Source of the DNA: Pseudonocardia autotrophica
GTDB lineage: Bacteria > Actinomycetota > Actinomycetes > Mycobacteriales > Pseudonocardiaceae
NCBI RefSeq assembly: GCF_000717175.1
Contig: NZ_JNYD01000007.1
Location: 186,001 to 250,000 of the forward strand
Direction of reading: 5' to 3'
DNA: 64,000 nt
Positions 29,037 through 36,960 of the stretch are shown here, one piece after another. Below the pieces are notes generated by a model, which did not search any database, had not been told where the DNA came from, and saw nothing but the letters and a program-made list of their open reading frames with translations. The position numbers and the translations under genes are program-made. Numbering within the stretch: position 1 is the stretch's first letter; every line of letters starts with the position of its first letter.

Positions 29037-29960
29037 TCATCCGGGGGCCACGTCCGGCCCGGCCCTCCCGGCCGCCGCGTGCTGGGCGTCGAGCTCGTGG
29101 AGCAGGTGGCTGCCGCGCAGGGTGATGAAGGCGATCCCGGCGATCACCACGACCGCGGCGATGCACTGGCCCGCGAGGAGCGCCGGCGTGGCGTCGAGGC
29201 GCTCGCCGAGCCACCATACCCCGATCAGCACCGCGACCACCGGGTCGACGCTGGTGATCACGGCGACGGCCGGCGACACCATCCGCCCCTGCTGGAACGT
29301 GTTCTGGCTCAGCAGGAAGCCGATCGGCCCGATCACGCACACCGCGTACAGCGTGACGTGCTGGAACGGCTCCAGCAGCCCGACCCGCAGCTGCCCCGTG
29401 ACGACCTTCATCAGCCCGGCCGTGACGCCGTACATGATCCCCGTCGCCAGGGCGAGCGCGAGCACGCGGGTGGGGTGCCGCACCAGCGACGAGTACGCGA
29501 TCGCCCCGACCACCGCCGCGGCCAGCGCGATGGCGAGCGGCAGCCCGCCCCAGACGTCGACGTGCTCCTGGTCCGACGGCACCGGTCGCGCGAGCAGCAG
29601 GAACGCGGCGATCCCGGCGGCGCAGAGCAGCGCGCCCAGCAGGATCAGCGGGTCCGGCCGGCGGCGGGACATCAGCGACGAGAACGCCGCCGCGAACACC
29701 ACGCCGGTGACCAGCAGCGGCTGGACGACCGCGATCGCCCCGTACGCCAGCGCGATGAGCTGCAGCAACAGGGCGACGATCGTCGCCACCAGCCCCAGCA
29801 GCCACATCGGCCGGCGGAGCAGCGTGGTGATCAGCCGCGGGCTCAGCGTCGGCGCGGTCTCCACCTCGTGCGTGGCGCGCTGCTGGGCCGCGGTGGCGAG
29901 CCCGAACCCCGCGGCCCCGAGCACGGCGGCAGGGACCGCGATCACCATGTCGCCGTCCAT
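29037..29960 (-). CDS. DMT superfamily (EamA-like) permease
   Basis: A protein of about 307 residues with around nine hydrophobic segments in two EamA-like halves. Examples are VIAVPAAVLGAAGFGLATAA, LLGLVATIVALLLQLIALAYG, VVQPLLVTGVVFAAAF, VIGPIGFLLSQNTFQQGRMV, VISSVDPVVAVLIGVWWLGERL-like text and IAAVVVIAGIAFITL. The SQNTFQQGR and ASVDP/TSVDPVVAVLIG blocks fit actinobacterial DMT permeases for small metabolites. The substrate is unknown. ATG at 29960; a GTG two codons earlier is possible. A repeat array starts 2 nt after its stop. Confidence 0.82.
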   Translation of the reverse strand: MDGDMVIAVPAAVLGAAGFGLATAAQQRATHEVETAPTLSPRLITTLLRRPMWLLGLVATIVALLLQLIALAYGAIAVVQPLLVTGVVFAAAFSSLMSRRRPDPLILLGALLCAAGIAAFLLLARPVPSDQEHVDVWGGLPLAIALAAAVVGAIAYSSLVRHPTRVLALALATGIMYGVTAGLMKVVTGQLRVGLLEPFQHVTLYAVCVIGPIGFLLSQNTFQQGRMVSPAVAVITSVDPVVAVLIGVWWLGERLDATPALLAGQCIAAVVVIAGIAFITLRGSHLLHELDAQHAAAGRAGPDVAPG

Positions 29961-29994
29961 ACCCACCCCCCGGTGCGCGTCCCGAACCGTTCGA

Positions 29995-32379
29995 TCAGTA
30001 CGGGTGTACGGGTAGCTGCATACTCCCCAACGACCGCCTCAGGCCAGCGGGTATTCCCTCGATCACGGGAAGTACGGCGGGGTCCGCGGTGATCCCCACG
30101 CACGTGTACCGGCCCCAGTGCAACGCCCCGACCGCGAGACCGACGCCGTCGGCGAGCGGCAGCACCGGCTGGACCGTCGTGATCAACCCGCCGCGCACGT
30201 GCAGCGGCCGGCGGGCACCCGGCATGACCGAGGCCAGCAGGTGGAAGAACCGCCGGCCGTACACGAACCGGACCAGCGGGGCCTGCACCCGGCCCGGCAG
30301 CAGACCGAGCGCCGCCAGCACCGCTGCCGCGCCCTCCGGCTGCCCGGCCGACGAGCCCGCGGCCAGCGCGCGGTCCATGCGGGCGATCCGCTCGGCCGGG
30401 GCCATCGGCCCGGTCGGCAGATCCACCGACACCGCGGCCGTCCGATTCCCGCCGGCTCGGCTGCCCACGCCCGCCCGGGTCCGGGTCGTCATCGGCACCA
30501 TGGTGCGGACCCGCGGCGGGGCGTCGAACTCCTCGTGCAGCGTCTGCGCGAGGGCGGCCAGGACCAGCACCGTGGTGCCGACGCCGTGGGCGCGGGCCGC
30601 GCGCCGGACGGCGGACCCGTCGAGGTCGACCGCGATCCGCCGCGGCCCGGGTCCCGAGCGCCCGACCAGCGGGGACCTGCCGGCCGGCCCCGCGGCGGCG
30701 AGACTGGCGATGCCCCGGACGACGGTGAGCGCGTGCCGGAGCCGCTCGCCCCGCCCGCCGTCGGTGGCGGCCGCCATCCGGGCGGCCGGGGTCCCGGCGT
30801 TCTCGTCGGTGAGCAGGCGGATCAGCCCGTCGGTGACCGCCAGCCCGTCGCCGAGGGCGTGGTGCACCCGGGCCAGCACGGCGGCCTCACCGGTGTCCGC
30901 GCAGGCGGCCTGCAGCTCCCAGCCCAGACCCGGGTCGAGCGCGTCGGCGAAGAACGCCGTGACGGCCGCGTCCCAGCTCGGGTGGTCGCCCTCCGGCCCG
31001 ATCCGCCACACCTCGCGCCGGACGTGGGCCAGCGGGTCCGGGGCGGGATCGTGCCGCCAGCGCAGCGGTCGGTCCGGGCGCGGCGGGGCCAGCCCCCGGG
31101 TCAGCAGGTCGAGGTGCGGCGCCCGCGCGCGGACCAGGCCGTCGAGGTGCGCCACCCAGCCCTCCGCGGGGGCGCCCTCGACCGTGATCCGGGCCCCGAC
31201 CTGCTGCGGAACCTCCGGGGTGGCGGCGTGCACGAACAGGGCGTCCTGCGGGCGCAACCGCTCCTCGACGGGCGGCACCGGGTCCACCGCACCGAGGCCG
31301 GCGAGTGCCGCGACGTCCCGGTCCAGGTCCTGCGCCTCGAGCCGGCGCCGCAGGTCCTTGACGACGACCGCCCGGGCACCGGGGTCGCGGAGCTCGGCGA
31401 CCGCCTCCGCCACGCCCGTCCGCCCGCGGCAGATCCGGGCGAGCCCCGCGGCGGCCAGCACCTCGGCGTTGGCCCGGCCGTGCCCGGGGATCGGGTCGGC
31501 GAGCAGCAGCGGGCGGGCGCAGGCCAGGGCCTCGAGCGCGGTGGCGCCCCCGCCGTTGGTGATCACCATGTCGGACTCACGGGTGGCGGTCGCGGGGTCG
31601 TCGATCCAGTCGACGACGGTCAGGCGCGCCCCGTCCGGGTGGGTGCCGGCCAGCCGCTGCAGCCGGCGGCGCAGCGCGGGCAGCCGGCCCGCCGTGACGA
31701 CGACGTCCGCGCCGGCGTCGAGCGCGCCGGCGCAGACCGCGGCCACGTCGCCGAAGGCCAGCGAGCCGCAGGAGACAAGGACCTGGGGCCGCTCCCGCGG
31801 TGCCTCCTCCGGCGGGGCGAAGGCGGAGACCACGGGCAGCGCCGCCACCCGGACCGGCGCGCCGGGCGCGGCCCTGCGGAGCAGCGCAGCGCCCTCCTCC
31901 GTGCTGACCAGGTGCAGGTCCAGCGCCGGGGAGGCCCACAGCGGGTGCGGGGCGGGGTCGTTGACCAGGGCGACGGCGGGGACGGGCAGCCGGCCCCGGC
32001 GGCGCAGCCACGCCAGCCCGGTGATGCCCTCCGGGAAGGTGGCCACGACCAGGTCGGGCCGGTGCTCCCGGAGCGCCGGTTCCAGGCCGCGGCCGCTCCA
32101 TCGCCCGATCACGGCGCGGGTGCCGGCCCGGAAGAAGGGCACGTGCCAGAGCAGCCGGAAGTACAGCTCGTACACCCGGGGCAGGTACCGGATGCAGCCG
32201 GCGTAGACCGCCCGGAACACCGGCCCGGCGCGCCGGCCCATGCCGTCGAGGGTCTCGGTCCAGGTCACCTCGACGCCCGGCCACAGCCGCCGGGCGCGCT
32301 CCTCGACGGCGCGCGCCGCCGCGTGGTGGCCCGCGCCCATACTGCCGGTGACCAGCAGCAACCGTTGCGGATCCGTCAT
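29995..32379 (-). CDS. Fusion of GT28/MGDG-synthase-like glycosyltransferase and WS/DGAT-like acyltransferase
   Basis: A 794-residue two-domain protein in one uninterrupted frame. Residues about 1-365 are a GT-B glycosyltransferase of the MGDG synthase/MurG (GT28) type: LLLVTGSMGAGHHAAARAVEER, then PDLVVATFPEGI, VLVSCGSLAFGD, NGGGATALEALACARPLLLADPIPGHG (nucleotide-sugar site). Residues about 373-794 match wax ester synthase/diacylglycerol acyltransferases: RLRPQDALFVHAATPEVPQQVG, the catalytic HHALGDG (506-512, HHxxxDG), RTMVPMTTRTRAG and the C-terminal SYxG-like region. It would add a sugar and an acyl chain, perhaps to one lipid. AAGGA ribosome site. Head-to-head with a second GT28-type gene and next to the hopanoid operon. 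No N-terminal membrane span is seen. Confidence 0.83.
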   Translation of the reverse strand: MTDPQRLLLVTGSMGAGHHAAARAVEERARRLWPGVEVTWTETLDGMGRRAGPVFRAVYAGCIRYLPRVYELYFRLLWHVPFFRAGTRAVIGRWSGRGLEPALREHRPDLVVATFPEGITGLAWLRRRGRLPVPAVALVNDPAPHPLWASPALDLHLVSTEEGAALLRRAAPGAPVRVAALPVVSAFAPPEEAPRERPQVLVSCGSLAFGDVAAVCAGALDAGADVVVTAGRLPALRRRLQRLAGTHPDGARLTVVDWIDDPATATRESDMVITNGGGATALEALACARPLLLADPIPGHGRANAEVLAAAGLARICRGRTGVAEAVAELRDPGARAVVVKDLRRRLEAQDLDRDVAALAGLGAVDPVPPVEERLRPQDALFVHAATPEVPQQVGARITVEGAPAEGWVAHLDGLVRARAPHLDLLTRGLAPPRPDRPLRWRHDPAPDPLAHVRREVWRIGPEGDHPSWDAAVTAFFADALDPGLGWELQAACADTGEAAVLARVHHALGDGLAVTDGLIRLLTDENAGTPAARMAAATDGGRGERLRHALTVVRGIASLAAAGPAGRSPLVGRSGPGPRRIAVDLDGSAVRRAARAHGVGTTVLVLAALAQTLHEEFDAPPRVRTMVPMTTRTRAGVGSRAGGNRTAAVSVDLPTGPMAPAERIARMDRALAAGSSAGQPEGAAAVLAALGLLPGRVQAPLVRFVYGRRFFHLLASVMPGARRPLHVRGGLITTVQPVLPLADGVGLAVGALHWGRYTCVGITADPAVLPVIEGIPAGLRRSLGSMQLPVHPY

Positions 32380-32438
32380 GTCGTCCTTGCCGTGCGGGGA
32401 GTGGTCGGGGGGACCGGGACGGGGGTACCGTGTCCTCT

Positions 32439-33569
32439 ATGGACGGTGACGCGCCGCGCCGGGTGCTGGTGCTGTCGGCCCCGGTGGGCGAGGGCCACGT
32501 GGCGGCGGCCCGCGCGCTGGCGGCGCGGATGCGGGAGCTCTGGCCCGCCGCCGAGGTGCACGAGGTGGAGAGCGCGAGCGGTGGGCGCCGCGGCGGGGTG
32601 CGGGACGCGGTGCTGCGCCGCTCCTACGCCGCCACCATGCGCTGGGCCCCCGGCCTGTACGGGCTGGGCTACGACCTGCTCGTGCGCCACCCGCGGTTCG
32701 CCGCGCTGTGCAAGCGGGTCGCGGCCGCGCGCCTGGGTCGCTCCCTGGCCCCGCTGCTGCGCGAGGAGCACCCGGACCTGGTGGTCTCCACCTACCCGAT
32801 GATCAGCGGCGGGCTGGCCTGGCTGCGCCGGCGCGGGCAGCTGCCCGCGCGCAGCGTCGCGGTGGTCACGGACGTCGCCGTGCACCCCTTCTGGGTGTGG
32901 GCGGACGTCGACGAGACCTGGACGTTGCTGCCGGCCAGCCGCGCGCAGGCCGCCGGCCTGGTCCCGGAGGCCGAGGTGCGGGTGGCGCCCGCCGCCGTCG
33001 ACCGGCGCTTCCACCCCGGCGACCGGGCGGCCACCCGGCGGGCGCTCGGGCTGCCGGAGGCGGCGTTCGTGGTCCTGGTGACCGGCGGCTCGCTGGCCTT
33101 CGGCGGCATGGAGGGCGTGGTCGACGCCGTGCTCGCCGGCGGGGCGGGGGAGGGCCCTCCGGTCGAGGCCGTGGTGCTGTGCGGGCGCAACGAGCGGTTG
33201 CGGGTGCGGCTGGCGGCGCGGGGCGCGCCCGGGCTGAGCGCCCTGGGCTGGACGGACCGGGTGCCCGAGCTGATCACCGCGGCGGACCTGGTGCTCACCA
33301 CGGCCGGCGGGATGATCGCGAGCGAGTCGCTCGCCGTCGGCACCCCCGTGCTGTTCGCGAACCCTGTGCCGGGGCACGGCCGCGCCGGGGCCCGGATGAC
33401 GGAAGAGGCGGGGCTGGCGCTGGTCTGCCCCCGCCCCGCCGACGTCACCGCGGCCGTCCGGCGGCTGCGGGCCGACCCCGAGGGCCGGGCGGAGCTGAGC
33501 CGGCGGGCCCGGGAGTTCTCCCGGCGGACGCTCGACGCGGAGCTCGAGGAGCTGGCCCGCCGCCTGTGA
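32439..33569 (+). CDS. GT28/MGDG-synthase-like glycosyltransferase
   Basis: A 376-residue GT-B glycosyltransferase, paralogous to the N-terminal half of the divergent fusion gene. Seen: RVLVLSAPVGEGHVAAARALAAR, PDLVVSTYPMISGGLAWLRRRG, VVTDVAVHPFWVW, VLVTGGSLAFGGMEG and TTAGGMIASESLAVGTPVLFANPVPGHG. The family moves a hexose from a nucleotide donor to diacylglycerol or another lipid at the membrane surface. ATG 32439 has TACCGT 7 nt upstream and no ribosome site, so it may be leaderless; 59 bp separate it from the divergent fusion gene. The acceptor is unknown; a hopanoid or glycerolipid is suggested by the neighbours. Confidence 0.85.
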   Translation: MDGDAPRRVLVLSAPVGEGHVAAARALAARMRELWPAAEVHEVESASGGRRGGVRDAVLRRSYAATMRWAPGLYGLGYDLLVRHPRFAALCKRVAAARLGRSLAPLLREEHPDLVVSTYPMISGGLAWLRRRGQLPARSVAVVTDVAVHPFWVWADVDETWTLLPASRAQAAGLVPEAEVRVAPAAVDRRFHPGDRAATRRALGLPEAAFVVLVTGGSLAFGGMEGVVDAVLAGGAGEGPPVEAVVLCGRNERLRVRLAARGAPGLSALGWTDRVPELITAADLVLTTAGGMIASESLAVGTPVLFANPVPGHGRAGARMTEEAGLALVCPRPADVTAAVRRLRADPEGRAELSRRAREFSRRTLDAELEELARRL

Positions 33570-33577
33570 GGACGGGG

Positions 33578-34237
33578 TCAGCCCACGCGGAGCTTGGGCT
33601 GCGGCACCCCGATGCGCAGCCCGATGCCCTCGCCGGCCAGCGAGCGCTGGAACCACCAGAGCGAGAGCCCGATGCCCACCGCGACCAGCGAGTACGAGCC
33701 GGCCGTGGACACCATGAGGAAGTTGCCGACGGTCTGCGTGGCCAGCACGGCGAGCGTGGTCACGCCGTTGACCAGGAAGACCGCCGCCCAGAGCAGCGAG
33801 ACCTTCTTGAAGAAGCTCTTCATCCGCGGGTGCTGGGTGAGCGCGTCGGGGAAGGCGCAGAAGTCGTCCGCCAGCTTGGCCAGCAGCGGCCGCTCCAGCC
33901 CGATCGTGACGAGCAGCAGCCCGGCGAACACGAAGTTCTGCACGGTGGGCTGGAGGAAGTAGAGGAACGCGGACCCGGTCCACAGCCCGACCACGGTCCG
34001 GACGACGAGCAGGACGGTGGTCAGCCACAGGATCGCGGGGATCTTCCGCCGCGTGACGACCCGCCGGCCGATGGCCAGCGCCGACCAGGACAGCGCCCCG
34101 ATGATCCCGGCGTCGAACCCCGCGTGCGTGAACAGGATCCAGAACAGCGCGAGGGGGATCAGCGTGGACTCCAGGAGCGGGCGTCCGGCGTGGCGTAACA
34201 GGGATCCGATCGGGGGGAGATGGATCAGAGTCGTCAT
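33578..34237 (-). CDS. VC0807-like integral membrane protein
   Basis: A 219-residue membrane protein with about six hydrophobic segments (LLESTLIPLALFWILFTHAGF, IIGALSWSALAIG, IPAILWLTTVLLVVRTVVGL, NFVFAGLLLVTIGLERPLLA and others). It resembles the VC0807 family of unknown function, whose members have RKIPAILW-like loops. ATG 34237 is chosen because GGAG lies 6 nt upstream. It lies after the hopanoid operon on the same strand, separated by a strong hairpin, and converges on the glycosyltransferase gene with a 8-nt gap. Confidence 0.75.
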   Translation of the reverse strand: MTTLIHLPPIGSLLRHAGRPLLESTLIPLALFWILFTHAGFDAGIIGALSWSALAIGRRVVTRRKIPAILWLTTVLLVVRTVVGLWTGSAFLYFLQPTVQNFVFAGLLLVTIGLERPLLAKLADDFCAFPDALTQHPRMKSFFKKVSLLWAAVFLVNGVTTLAVLATQTVGNFLMVSTAGSYSLVAVGIGLSLWWFQRSLAGEGIGLRIGVPQPKLRVG

Positions 34238-34326
34238 CCGGTGCTCCGGCATGCAGGTCCTTGTCGGCTCGGGGTACCAGTCCGCGCGCGTCGTCGAGCG
34301 CGTGAGCCGGAGTGTAGCGGGCCGGG

Positions 34327-34372
34327 TCACGGGGAGATAACGGGCCGGTCGCCCGTTGTGACCTCCCCGTGA
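34327..34372 (-). terminator. Strong two-part hairpin after the hopanoid operon
   Basis: Outer arms TCACGGGGAG (34327-34336) and CTCCCCGTGA (34363-34372) pair perfectly over 10 bp. Inside them AACGGGC (34339-34345) and GCCCGTT (34351-34357) pair over 7 bp around CGGTC. It lies about 53 nt after the hpnH stop and 90 nt before the VC0807-like start. No T-run is present, as is common in high-GC actinobacteria. It is a likely terminator or partial attenuator. Confidence 0.65.
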
Positions 34373-34424
34373 GCCCGCGCCCCGCCACCGCTGACCTGCC
34401 CGTCGACCTGCCCCGGAGCCGTCG

Positions 34425-35429
34425 TCAGGCGCCCGCGGCGGTGCGGATGGTGTCCCGCAACGACCCGAGTGTGGCGAACACCGCAGAAGGCTCGTAGCCG
34501 CAGTGCGCCATGCAGTTGGCGCAGCGCTCGTCCCGGCCGCGCCCGTAGGCCTCCCAGTCGGTGTCGTCGATGAGCTCGCGGTAGGTCTTCACGTACCCGT
34601 CGTCGAGCAGGTAGCAGGGCTTCTGCCAGCCGAGCAGCGAGTACGACGGGATGGCCCACGCCGTGCAGTCGAGGTCGCGGCGCCCCTCGAGGAAGTCCAG
34701 GAAGACCGACGAGTGGTTGAGCCGCCACCTCCGGCGGCGGCCGCCGTCGAAGGCCTTCTTGAACAGCTCGCGCGTCTGCTGCACGCCCAGGAAGTGCTCC
34801 TGGTCCGGGGCCTTCTCGTAGGCGTACCCGGGCGAGATCTGCATGTTGTCGATCTTCAGCTCGTCGTTGAGGTAGTCGAGCACGTCGATGACGTCCTGCG
34901 GGGTGTCCGTGTCGAAGAACGTGGTGTTCGTGTTGACCCGGAACCCGGCCTCCTGCGCCATCCGGATCGCGGCGACGGCCTGGTCGAACACGCCCTCCTT
35001 GGCCACCGACTCGTCGTGCCGCTCGCGCAGCCCGTCGATGTGGACCATCCAGGCGAAGTTCTTGTGCGGGGTGAAGCGGTGCAGGTGCTTGGGCAGGAGC
35101 ACCGCGTTCGTGCACAGGAAGACGATCTTGCCGAGGTCCAGCAGCCGCCGGACGATGACGTCGATCTCCTTGTGCATCAACGGCTCGCCGCCGGCGATGG
35201 AGACCATCGGCGCGCCGCTCTCCAGGACGGCGTTCACGGCCTGCTCGACCGGCATGCGCTGCTTGAGCAGGTGCGCGGGCTGCTGGATCTTCCCGCAGCC
35301 GTTGCACTTGAGGTTGCAGGCGAACAGTGGTTCGAGCTCGACCAGGATCGGGAACTTCTCGGTTCCCTTGATCTTCTGCTTCAGCAGGTACGAACCGAGA
35401 CGGATCGACTGGCGCAGTGGCATGGCCAT
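34425..35429 (-). CDS. hpnH: Adenosyl-hopene transferase HpnH (radical SAM)
   Basis: A 334-residue radical SAM enzyme joining a 5'-deoxyadenosyl group to diploptene to give adenosylhopane, the first step of extended hopanoid synthesis. Seen: FACNLKCNGCGKIQ with the cluster cysteines Cys38, Cys42 and Cys45, SIAGGEPLMHKEID, FLCTNAVLLPKHLH, WMVHIDGLRERHD, NTNTTFFDTDTP and the C-terminal ERCANCMAHCGYEPSAVF. It follows the hpnG::ispH fusion by 4 nt; the AAGGAGG ribosome site lies within that gene's end. Last gene of the operon before the hairpin. Confidence 0.95.
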   Translation of the reverse strand: MAMPLRQSIRLGSYLLKQKIKGTEKFPILVELEPLFACNLKCNGCGKIQQPAHLLKQRMPVEQAVNAVLESGAPMVSIAGGEPLMHKEIDVIVRRLLDLGKIVFLCTNAVLLPKHLHRFTPHKNFAWMVHIDGLRERHDESVAKEGVFDQAVAAIRMAQEAGFRVNTNTTFFDTDTPQDVIDVLDYLNDELKIDNMQISPGYAYEKAPDQEHFLGVQQTRELFKKAFDGGRRRRWRLNHSSVFLDFLEGRRDLDCTAWAIPSYSLLGWQKPCYLLDDGYVKTYRELIDDTDWEAYGRGRDERCANCMAHCGYEPSAVFATLGSLRDTIRTAAGA

Positions 35430-35433
35430 CTGG

Positions 35434-36960
35434 TCAGCTCACCTCCTTGGGAAGGGTGAAGACGACGTCCTCGGTCCCGGTGGTGGTCGTCGTGACGGCG
35501 ACCGGGCCGAGGCCGGAGAGACAGGACACGACCTCGTCGACGAGCTCCGGGGGCGCCGACGCCCCCGCGCTGACCCCGACCCGCCGGGCCCCGCGGAGCC
35601 AGGTCAGGTCGATCCCGCCCACGTCGTCGACGAGGTGGGCGGGGGTACCCGCGCGGGCGGCCACCTCGGCCAGCCGGCGGGAGTTCGACGAGTTCTCCGA
35701 GCCGACGACGAGCACGAGGTCGGTCTCGGCGGCCACCGCGCGGATGGCGCGCTGGCGGTTCGTGGTGGCGTAGCAGATGTCGTCGCGGCGGGGGGTCGAG
35801 ATGGCCGGGAACCGGCCGCGCAGCACCGCGGCGATCCGTTCGGCCTCGTCCACCGCGAGGGTGGTCTGCATCGCGTAGGCGACCCGGCCCGGATCGGGCG
35901 CGGTCACCGTGTGGGCCATGGCCTCGTCCTCGACCACGACGATGTCGGCGGGGGCCTCGCCGACGGTGCCCTCGACCTCCTCGTGGTCGGAGTGGCCGAT
36001 GAGGAAGACCGTCTCGCCGCGGCCGGTGTGCCGCTTGACCTCGGCGTGCACCTTGGCGACCAGCGGGCAGGTGGCGTCGATGACGGCGAGGTCGCGGGCC
36101 ACGGCCTCGGCGCGGACCGCGGGCGAGACCCCGTGCGCGGCGAGCACGCAGGTCGCGCCGCGGGGCACCTCCCCGACCTCCTGGACGAACACCGCGCCGC
36201 GCTCGGTCAGCCGTCGCACGACGTGGGCGTTGTGCACGATCTGCCGGCGCACGTAGACCGGGGCGCCATAGCGGTCGAGCGCCCGGTCGACGATGTCGAT
36301 CGCCCGCTCCACCCCGGCGCAGAAGCTGCGCGGCTCGGCGAGCACGACCTCGCGGGCGGCGGCCGCCGCGAACCACTCCCGCAGGGCGGGCGCGGCCCGG
36401 CGCAGGGCGCGCAGGGCGGTGAAGCCGCGGATCGGCGTGCCCGGCCGCACCAGCGGCGCCTCCGGGGTGTCGACGATCGCCCGGACCACCGCGAACGGCC
36501 CGCCCGCCGAGGCCTCGGCGAGCCACCCGGACTCCATGTCGACGGCGAGGGCGCCCTCGCGACCGAGCCCCGCGCGCCGCACCCCCTCGACCACCGTCGG
36601 CGAGGACACGATCGGCCCCAGGTGCACCCGCAGGCCGAGCCGGCGCAGCGCCGCGGCGAGCGCCGCGGCGGTCGGGACGGGCACCGGCGCCCGGAAGTCG
36701 GTGAACCGGATCTCGTCGGCGACCACGAGGTCGCCCGCTCGGACCGCGGTGTCGAGGGCCCCGGCCACGCCGGTGACCAGCACCGGACGCGGGCCGCCGG
36801 AGGCGATCCACGCGGCCGACGCCTGCGCGCGGGCCGGACCCATGCCCGTCCGGACGACCGACGCGTCGCCGACCACGCCGCGGAGGGCGGCGCGTTCCAC
36901 CCCCAGCGGGGCACAGACGACCGGCGGTCCCAGTGCCCGGTGGTCCCGGAGCGTGCTCAT
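35434..36960 (-). CDS. hpnG-ispH: In-frame fusion: hopanoid nucleosidase HpnG + IspH (HMBPP reductase)
   Basis: A 508-residue bifunctional protein. Residues about 1-200 are a nucleoside phosphorylase-type domain like hopanoid-associated HpnG (RTGMGPARAQASA, VTGVAGALDTAVRAGDLVVAD, AVDMESGWLAEA), which removes adenine from adenosylhopane. Residues about 205-508 are a full IspH making IPP/DMAPP: Fe-S cysteines Cys214 (SFCAGVERAI), Cys298 (DATCPLVAKVH) and Cys396 (DDICYATTNRQRAI); His in IVHNAHVV, LAAHGVSP and GHSDHEEVEGT; TTLAVDE; GSENSSNSRRL; SAGASAPPELV. All catalytic residues are kept. ATG overlaps the shc stop (ATGA). The two halves act at opposite ends of the same pathway: isoprenoid supply and side-chain maturation. 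Confidence 0.92.
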   Translation of the reverse strand: MSTLRDHRALGPPVVCAPLGVERAALRGVVGDASVVRTGMGPARAQASAAWIASGGPRPVLVTGVAGALDTAVRAGDLVVADEIRFTDFRAPVPVPTAAALAAALRRLGLRVHLGPIVSSPTVVEGVRRAGLGREGALAVDMESGWLAEASAGGPFAVVRAIVDTPEAPLVRPGTPIRGFTALRALRRAAPALREWFAAAAAREVVLAEPRSFCAGVERAIDIVDRALDRYGAPVYVRRQIVHNAHVVRRLTERGAVFVQEVGEVPRGATCVLAAHGVSPAVRAEAVARDLAVIDATCPLVAKVHAEVKRHTGRGETVFLIGHSDHEEVEGTVGEAPADIVVVEDEAMAHTVTAPDPGRVAYAMQTTLAVDEAERIAAVLRGRFPAISTPRRDDICYATTNRQRAIRAVAAETDLVLVVGSENSSNSRRLAEVAARAGTPAHLVDDVGGIDLTWLRGARRVGVSAGASAPPELVDEVVSCLSGLGPVAVTTTTTGTEDVVFTLPKEVS

